In this document: positions 62,001 to 64,000 of the stretch, one piece after another
Layout: every line of letters begins with the position of its first letter
How positions within the stretch are numbered: the stretch's first letter is position 1
DNA from: CBDDHT01 sp965227905
GTDB taxonomy: Bacteria > Pseudomonadota > Alphaproteobacteria > Rhizobiales > Methyloligellaceae
Direction of reading: 5' to 3'
DNA length: 64,000 nucleotides
NCBI GenBank assembly: GCA_965227905.1
Contig: OZ245780.1
Span: 2,294,001 to 2,358,000, forward strand
Made by a program: the position numbers and the translations under genes
The notes under the pieces: model-generated
What the model was told of the DNA's origin: nothing
Seen by the model: the letters and a program-made list of their open reading frames with translations, nothing else
Database searches by the model: none

Positions 62001-64000
62001 ACCAGACATCATTACCGGTGATGCGTCGATCGGCACGGACACGGTTTCAAATTTCGAGGCGATTGAAGGTACAGATTTTGCCGATATTTTCAACGGAGGG
62101 GACGTCGCCTTTATTAATCTGAACGGACGTGGTGGCGATGACCAAATCTTCGGTGGCGACGGTGATGATTTCATTGCGCCAGGTTCAGGCGACGACACGA
62201 TCGACGGTGGTGTCGGGTTCTTCGACACGCTGGATTACCAGCAGGACGCGACCGGCGGCATCACTTATACGGGTGGCACAGGCGGCGCCGCGTCCGTCGT
62301 CACGGGTGACGCGTCGATCGGTACAGATACGATCACGAACATCGAAGAGATCCGTGCAACAGACTTTGCCGACGTTATCACGGCGGGCGACGAGGCTCTG
62401 AGCCTGGTCGGCAATGGCGGTGATGACATTCTGACTGGCGGGACGGCGAACGACTTCTTCCGTCCGGGGTCGGGTGACGACACGATTGATGGTGGCGGTG
62501 GCAGCAACATCGTTGGCTACGACGGTGGCGAAGCGACGGGTCCGATCACCTATACAGGCGGAACAGGACTCAACGGCATACCGGTCGGTGATGCGGTTGT
62601 GACTGGTGATGCATCGATCGGTACGGACACGCTGACGAACTTCAACCAGATCAACGGCACGGACTTTGCCGACATATTCTTGGGCGGCAGTGCTGATCTT
62701 ACGATCAATGCCGAAGGTGGTGATGATACGATCACGTTCGGGACCGGAGCCGAGTTCATTCGTTCTGGCGCCGGTAATGATACGATCATCACGATTGCCG
62801 GTGGCGGTTCCGACACTGTTGATGACTTCCAGGCAGGTGTTGCGACGGATGACGTGATTGACGTTTCGGCGTTTGGATTTGAGTCTCTCAATGGTGCCGG
62901 ATTGCGTCTGATCGACTTTGCGAGCGATGACGGCTTCAACACGACAATCGATCTGGATCAGGCTGCGGGTGGCGATGAGCTGATCCTGAACAATGTATTG
63001 GTTGCTGATCTTGACGCGAGCGATTTCATCTTTGCGGTTCCGAGCACGATCACAGGCACGCCTGGCGACGATAATCTGGTTGGCACGGGCGGTAACGACA
63101 CGATCGATGCGCTTGCCGGCAATGACACGGTTGATGGTGGCTTCGGCAATGACACGATCTTCGGTGGTGACGACAACGACACGCTGGATGGCGGTGCCGG
63201 CGACGACACGATTGATGGCGGCACGGGCATCAACATCTTTATCGGCGGTGCAGGCGATGATCAACTTATTGGCGGCACGCGCGGGATATCCGGTCAGACG
63301 AACATCTCGACAGTCGATGTGAACTTCGGCGACTACAGCAGCGCGACGGCCGGCATCACGGTTGTTCATGACGGCGCCCTCGGTACGGCAACGTCGACGG
63401 TGACAGGCGATGCTTCCGTGGGCAACGATACGTTGAGCAGTGTCGAGATCATCATCGGCACGGACTTCGATGACAGCTACACGGTTAACGCGGGCTTTGA
63501 GAGCCAGTTCGGCACGTTCAGCGAGTTCCGTCCTGGTGCCGGTAACGACACGATCACCAGCGGCTTCGATACGTTCACGCGTGTTGGCTATACGGGCGCG
63601 CTCGACAGCGTGACGGTGGATCTGGAGACGCAGACGGCGCAATCCACCAATGCAGGCGACACGGCGAACATTGGCACGGATACGTTCTCAGGCGTGGTGA
63701 GCGTGCGTGGATCGTCTCATGACGACTTCATCTTCGGCAGCAATGACACCTCGCGCACGGAACAGTTCCGTGGCGAAGCGGGTGCCGACACGATCGACGG
63801 CCGCGCGGGTACGCGTGACGAGGCGGACTATCGCAACGCGCCGAGCGGTATCATCGCGGATCTGTCTGGTGGTGCGATTGGCACGGGCACTGTGCAGGAT
63901 GGCTATGGCACGGTCGACAGTCTGATCAATATCGAGCGTGTTCGGGGCTCGGAGTTTGCCGATACGATCACGATGGACGACGGTGCGAACCGCGTCCGCG
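53050..64000 (+). CDS. Giant RTX / VCBS / cadherin-like repeat protein, 3' end beyond the window
   Basis: The frame runs unbroken from ATG 53050 (GGGAGGA 5 bases upstream) to the window edge, at least 3650 codons, and I read no cysteine in it. Order of parts: about 19 RTX nonapeptides at residues 5-176, linker with a DTLRLVLTQAE segment, eight VCBS units (about 266-1094), two cadherin-like CADG units (1097-1294), a non-repeat domain (1296-1550), RTX block 2 (about 1597-1797), a cadherin-like unit and two more CADG units (1797-2084), three VCBS units (2086-2389), then RTX-rich super-repeats to the end. RTX repeats bind Ca2+; proteins of this design are usually type I secreted adhesins or surface proteins. 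No N-terminal retention module or signal peptide precedes the first RTX block. No secretion genes are in the window. Confidence 0.93.
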   Translation, partial: MAIIIGGNGDDELDGTKRDDLIIAGGGDDTVDGGKGDDIIAGGSGNDTIDGGKGSDLIFGGSGEDIIDGGKGSDLVFGGSGDDTIDGGSGKDILFGGSGDDTIDGGKGKDLIFGGSGDDTIDGGSGKDVIFGGSGDDIIDGSSGNDLLLGNSGNDTITGGSGSDDVDAGSGDDITIYVVGDNIGSNDFYDGATGNDTLRLVLTQAEANDPAIQADIAAFQTFLVANANPGSGSGPIFQFSAFDLRARNFEALDVVVLGGGAQPPVANADTDTIVEDAVPDTVNGNVLTNDTDPDTPPAGLSVSEVNGSAANVGTALSGMYGTLTLNSDGTYSYELNNADPAVDALNVGGQLQDQFAYTVFDGSLSDSSTLTITIEGANDAAMIAGTTSGSVTEDAPQTTTTGTLTAADVDNADNLFQVVAPGAASDMGYGTYEMTAGGQWIYSLDNANAAVNALDPLDTLNDSFTVLSDDGTAQVISIIIAGAEDAPTVTGDFTGAVLEGDVGDPPVTATGALAISDPDGDDNPSFPDQGPANGDNSFGTFELTAGTWTYTLDQSAVQSLQAGQMVDDTITFAATDGTTQIITVTITGTDDGATIGGSDMATVQEDLATTATGSLTITDPDAGEAAFVAETVNGSFGSLDIDVDGNWTYVLANASAAIQQLGANDTVTDTLTVTTTGGETHNIEITINGNNDVAAIGPVDTGSVTEDDPTTATGTLSITDTDAGEEAFNADTIAGTFGSLVIDASGFWTYTLDSGLSAVQELGQNDTLTDIITITSVDNTPHDIEITINGVNGPASIGGTVIGSVQEDVTLSASGSLTISDEDAGEALFVAETVNGVFGDLTIDENGVWTYALANGTTAVQELGGSTPVIDTLAVRSVDGTTQNIDITINGTNDGATIGPVDTGSVTEDDPTTATGTLSITDADAGEEAFNAETVPGSFGSLVIDAGGFWTYTLNSGLTAVQELGQNDTLTDTLTVTSVDGTTHNVEITVNGVNDIAVISGDVSGTVEEDTTLTFSGSLSVTDDDAGEAEFVLGTMLPGTHGTLDIATNGDWTYTLDNASAAVQQLGPNDDLTDTITVQTVDGTTQNIDILIEGINDDPFVSATISDTQTLEDDPFTLDVSGNFNDADINDTLDFTATLANGAMLPPWLTISSDGILTGMPENGDVGIIDITVTATDQSGRPVSDTFELEVINTNDAPTVENPIADRPTGVDPILAGDSVTIDLSNVFDDVDVGDSLTLTFNGTLPSWLTFDPVNSILDGAPGSSDSGSHIIDVVATDVAGESVTDTFEIFVTPTSNLSTVDGYISGALVFADTDADRQFDAGEASDTTDSDGDIILVGPTGNLVLEGGTDIASNKAFAGQYLAPAGSAVITPITTVIFEIAQLPPASNDFVAAESALETAFGIDPAVDLVNFDQIAGALSTDPGIAADGALVATRTSQINNTVVQIAGLLEGAGGGGITRLEGIRAAFQAIATEIDGLAPATQLDLTDLTSLQSIISTAATLAGVTLVGTDIPGTANILSRSNTEANTAFATSTGTNLLTQLAQTSIVAGDAADDLFDVGAGTITIGSAETTYVTNYAAEFLAAFPLVGDVDGNKGTDGADNLVGNATPDILEGLGGDDTVDGGGGADQLFGGDDADTIIGGAGDDTIRGDAGDDTLIGGEGVDDIDGGTGFDIVDYSASPVFVTVDLAAGTAADGFGNNESLAGIEGVIGSDNNDILTGNALDNTFRGGIGDDVIDGGAGNDTAIYTGTSGQYSISQVGNTITVTSLTGLDTGTDTLTNIEAVEFDAVTLNKPTAIALDNSSVDENADGAVVGNLTVTDLDDTVHTFSVSDARFEVVGGQLKLLAGQFLNHEPEPSVSVDVTATDGDGLFVTETFLINVNDLNDAPTSVVIPGQSTPEDSVFSLDVSGNFSDEDVGDSLSFSVELAAGGSVPGWLTITPAGVLSGTPENADVGVIDVRVVASDGTVTTSQVFQLTVQNVNDAPVVTAQIADTSTNEDAPFNLDVSGNFADDDIINGDSLTFSAELDGGGSPPSWLMFSSAGVFTGTPENADVGTLNIRVTATDNALVSVSDVFELVINNTNDPALIGGTDTGAVTEDTAVSTMGTLTISDPDVGESAFTPATGLAGTFGTLDIDAAGVWSYSLNNASAAVQSLGAGTTVQDTITVSSVDGTTHDIIIDVNGTNDGAVIGGVDSGTVTEDTALSVSNTLTISDADTGEANFVPATGLVGTYGSLDIAANGAWTYNLDNTNASVQALAAGAMLMDTITVSSDDGTTHNIDITINGTNDGAIIGGTDTGVVTEDVTLTANGLLTITDVDTGQATFTAATGLVGTFGTLDINASGDWTYFLDNANATVQALDINQTLNDTVTITSVDGTTHDIDITIHGTAEGFTIFGTPGDDNLVGTAGADTIQAFAGNDTVSGFGDDDTIFGGDGNDILDGGAGNDIIDGGTGLNTFVNSAGDDTLIGGTRGLSGATNTPSIDANFGDYRNATAGITVVQTGALGTALSSVTGDASVGTDTLDGIEIILGSDFDDTYTVDATYRGQFGGFNEFQPGAGNDVINATFDVFTRVGYADALDSVTVDLDTQQAFSTNAGDTANIGVDNFTGVSSVRGSAHDDVLLGSNSTSGSEQFRAQAGNDTIDGRGGTRDEADYRNSPGGIFADLSGGLIGSGTVQDGYGTVDTLTNIERIRGSEFSDTIIMDDGNNRARGQSGDDTIEGRGGNDDLQGGADDDTIFGGTGDDSIRPGSGDDTIDGGADFDSVGYRFDNPTSGFTYTGGTASNSIAVGDAQIVGDASIGTDDLTNIERVEGTDFADVYFGGDADENFDARGGDDTLDGGAGSDFLQPGAGNDTVIGGSDFDTVSYEFSNPTGGITYTGGTGGNGIAVGDGVVNGDPSIGTDTLSGVESISGTSFADTFTGGDADENFNGFDGDDMLFGGGGNDFINPGAGDDTADGGVGDFDNISYEFSNPTSGFTYTGGLGGAPDIITGDASIGTDTVSNFEAIEGTDFADIFNGGDVAFINLNGRGGDDQIFGGDGDDFIAPGSGDDTIDGGVGFFDTLDYQQDATGGITYTGGTGGAASVVTGDASIGTDTITNIEEIRATDFADVITAGDEALSLVGNGGDDILTGGTANDFFRPGSGDDTIDGGGGSNIVGYDGGEATGPITYTGGTGLNGIPVGDAVVTGDASIGTDTLTNFNQINGTDFADIFLGGSADLTINAEGGDDTITFGTGAEFIRSGAGNDTIITIAGGGSDTVDDFQAGVATDDVIDVSAFGFESLNGAGLRLIDFASDDGFNTTIDLDQAAGGDELILNNVLVADLDASDFIFAVPSTITGTPGDDNLVGTGGNDTIDALAGNDTVDGGFGNDTIFGGDDNDTLDGGAGDDTIDGGTGINIFIGGAGDDQLIGGTRGISGQTNISTVDVNFGDYSSATAGITVVHDGALGTATSTVTGDASVGNDTLSSVEIIIGTDFDDSYTVNAGFESQFGTFSEFRPGAGNDTITSGFDTFTRVGYTGALDSVTVDLETQTAQSTNAGDTANIGTDTFSGVVSVRGSSHDDFIFGSNDTSRTEQFRGEAGADTIDGRAGTRDEADYRNAPSGIIADLSGGAIGTGTVQDGYGTVDSLINIERVRGSEFADTITMDDGANRVR
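53062..53577 (+). repeat. RTX block 1 at the protein N-terminus
   Basis: About 19 consecutive nonapeptides of the form GSGDDTIDG/GKGSDLIFG begin at residue 5. Alternation of DTIDG and LIFG endings gives an 18-residue super-period. Each nonapeptide should contribute to a Ca2+-binding beta-roll. RTX blocks usually lie near the C-terminal secretion signal, so an N-terminal block is unusual. Confidence 0.9.
53845..56331 (+). repeat. VCBS array 1, eight units
   Basis: Units of about 100 residues each start with a (S/T)V(T/Q/E)ED-like pentapeptide (53869, 54220, 54539, 54853, 55156, 55459, 55762, 56067) and contain GTLxIxxxGxWTYxLxN and ITINGxND. The spacing of the later units is close to 303 bp. 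These are Ig-like folds common in large adhesins. Confidence 0.85.
54853..56064 (+). repeat. Duplicated VCBS pair (606 bp period)
   Basis: Unit types alternate: TVQEDL at 54853 and SVQEDV at 55459, and SVTEDDPTT at 55156 and 55762. Both pairs are exactly 606 bp apart (202 residues), and the second members share long stretches (for example GLxAVQELGQNDTLTD). The array therefore grew by duplication of a two-unit block. Confidence 0.75.
56935..57700 (+). other. Non-repeat domain of the giant protein
   Basis: Residues about 1296-1550: VDGYISGALVFADTDADRQFDAGEASDTTDSDGDI, then LAPAGSAVITPITTVIFEIA and a helical region with NFDQIAGAL. Similar segments between adhesin repeats begin with an FADxNxxGxxDxGE-like acidic pattern that could bind Ca2+. 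Function unknown; the helical part is unlike any surrounding repeat. Confidence 0.5.
57838..58440 (+). repeat. RTX block 2
   Basis: RTX nonapeptides resume (GLGGDDTVDG, GGDDADTIIG, GGAGDDTIRG, GDAGDDTLIG), separated by a VDYSASPVFVTVDLAAGTAADG segment of the type that normally sits between RTX modules, and end in GIGDDVIDGGAGNDTAIYTG. Ca2+ binding is expected. Confidence 0.85.
59305..60216 (+). repeat. VCBS array 2, three units
   Basis: Three ~100-residue units begin IGGTDTGAVTEDT, IGGVDSGTVTEDT and IGGTDTGVVTEDV. They share LDIxAxGxWxYxLxNxxAxVQ and the SVDGTTHDI-type end. They are more alike to one another than to array 1 and precede the RTX super-repeats. Confidence 0.8.
60226..61180 (+). 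repeat. Super-repeat copy 1
   Basis: RTX nonapeptides followed by FGDYRNATAGITVV, SVTGDASVGTDTL, FTRVGYADALDSVTVDL, RGGTRDEADYRN and TVQDGYGTVDTLTNIER. The copy at 63046 carries the same segments in the same order, and three landmarks (60241/63061, 60511/63331, 61081/63901) are each exactly 2820 bp apart. Confidence 0.85.
61190..62700 (+). repeat. Five ~100-residue RTX/TYTGG modules
   Basis: Each module has RTX nonapeptides, then (I/S/F)xPGSGDDTIDGG, a segment with TYTGGT, GDASIGTDTLTN and GTDFADxFxGGD. The GDAS tetrapeptide falls at 61429, 61729, 62017, 62305 and 62605, i.e. spacings of 300, 288, 288 and 300 bp. They lie between the two super-repeat copies and end in a VDDFQAG...VIDVSAFGF segment, normally found near RTX C-termini. 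Confidence 0.85.
63046..64000 (+). repeat. Super-repeat copy 2, incomplete at the window edge
   Basis: Second copy of the unit at 60226, starting ITGTPGDDNLVGTGGNDTI and running to the edge with no length change relative to copy 1 at any landmark. If the repetition continues, modules like those at 61190-62700 should follow beyond base 64000. Confidence 0.85.

Noticed and set aside
62185..63642. 485-codon open frame on the minus strand, rich in Arg/Val/Ala
   Set aside because: It lies wholly inside the RTX gene and is an antisense shadow of the G/D/T-rich repeats; no family sequence.

Overview
The window is a chromosomal segment of an alphaproteobacterium, most likely of the Hyphomicrobiales (Rhizobiales). 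The grounds are family content and gene order: glyQ-glyS with ppdK nearby, a ygfZ-tag-HD-phosphatase-nadQ run, TIGR02301 beside a NUDIX gene, hdac-xseB-dxs-tlyA, aroC beside a histidine phosphatase, and fabI near pdxH. A CtrA-type box (TTAA-N7-TTAA) and a NadQ-type regulator also fit that group. I cannot name the genus.

Layout. 1-8250: the end of glyQ, glyS, a VOC protein, ppdK, a SYLF-domain lipoprotein-like protein and a SleB-type wall hydrolase. 8369-11010: nadA with an operator-like inverted repeat, an SDR enzyme and an orphan gene of lower GC. 11083-17338: seven codirectional minus-strand genes (ygfZ, tag, HD hydrolase, tyrosine phosphatase, nadQ, DUF1989, secreted caspase-GON protein). 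17463-28500: dihydroorotase, LysE exporter, two small secreted proteins, VOC, DUF1835, NUDIX, SRAP/YedK, GNAT, FAD oxidase, a cysteine-rich secreted protein and Sua5. 28642-41192: acyl-CoA dehydrogenase and enoyl-CoA hydratase, HDAC-like deacetylase, xseB, CoA transferase, dxs, tlyA, sirtuin, methyltransferase, M20 peptidase. 41189-51251: HAD, DUF4166, DCC, aroC, phosphatase, fabI, pdxH, SDR, class III aminotransferase, DUF1499, metallo-beta-lactamase-fold hydrolase and tRNA-Pro(CGG). 51252-53049 has no convincing gene. From 53050 to beyond the right edge runs one uninterrupted reading frame of at least 3650 codons: a giant RTX/VCBS/cadherin-like protein.

How the parts relate. The left 51 kb is mostly housekeeping: translation (glyQS, tlyA, sua5, tRNA-Pro), NAD synthesis and its probable regulator (nadA, nadQ), pyrimidine, isoprenoid, shikimate, fatty acid and vitamin B6 steps, DNA repair (tag, xseB, SRAP), and fatty acid or acyl-CoA oxidation. 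The right end is accessory: a very large surface or secreted protein built from nested repeats, preceded by 1.8 kb of gene-poor DNA.

Strongest unexplained structure: (1) four copies of a long intergenic palindrome (18819, 20205, 43432, 47666) with arms of about 30 bp that keep pairing while their sequences differ; (2) nested repeats in the giant protein, including a 940-residue super-repeat whose copies keep an exact 2820 bp offset at every point checked, a 202-residue duplicated VCBS pair and five ~100-residue modules; (3) a probable NadQ-nadA regulatory link; (4) a CtrA-type box that helps place the start of the wall hydrolase; (5) a secreted caspase fused to a GON domain; and (6) a convergent overlap of about 209 bp between the DUF1499 and hydrolase genes.
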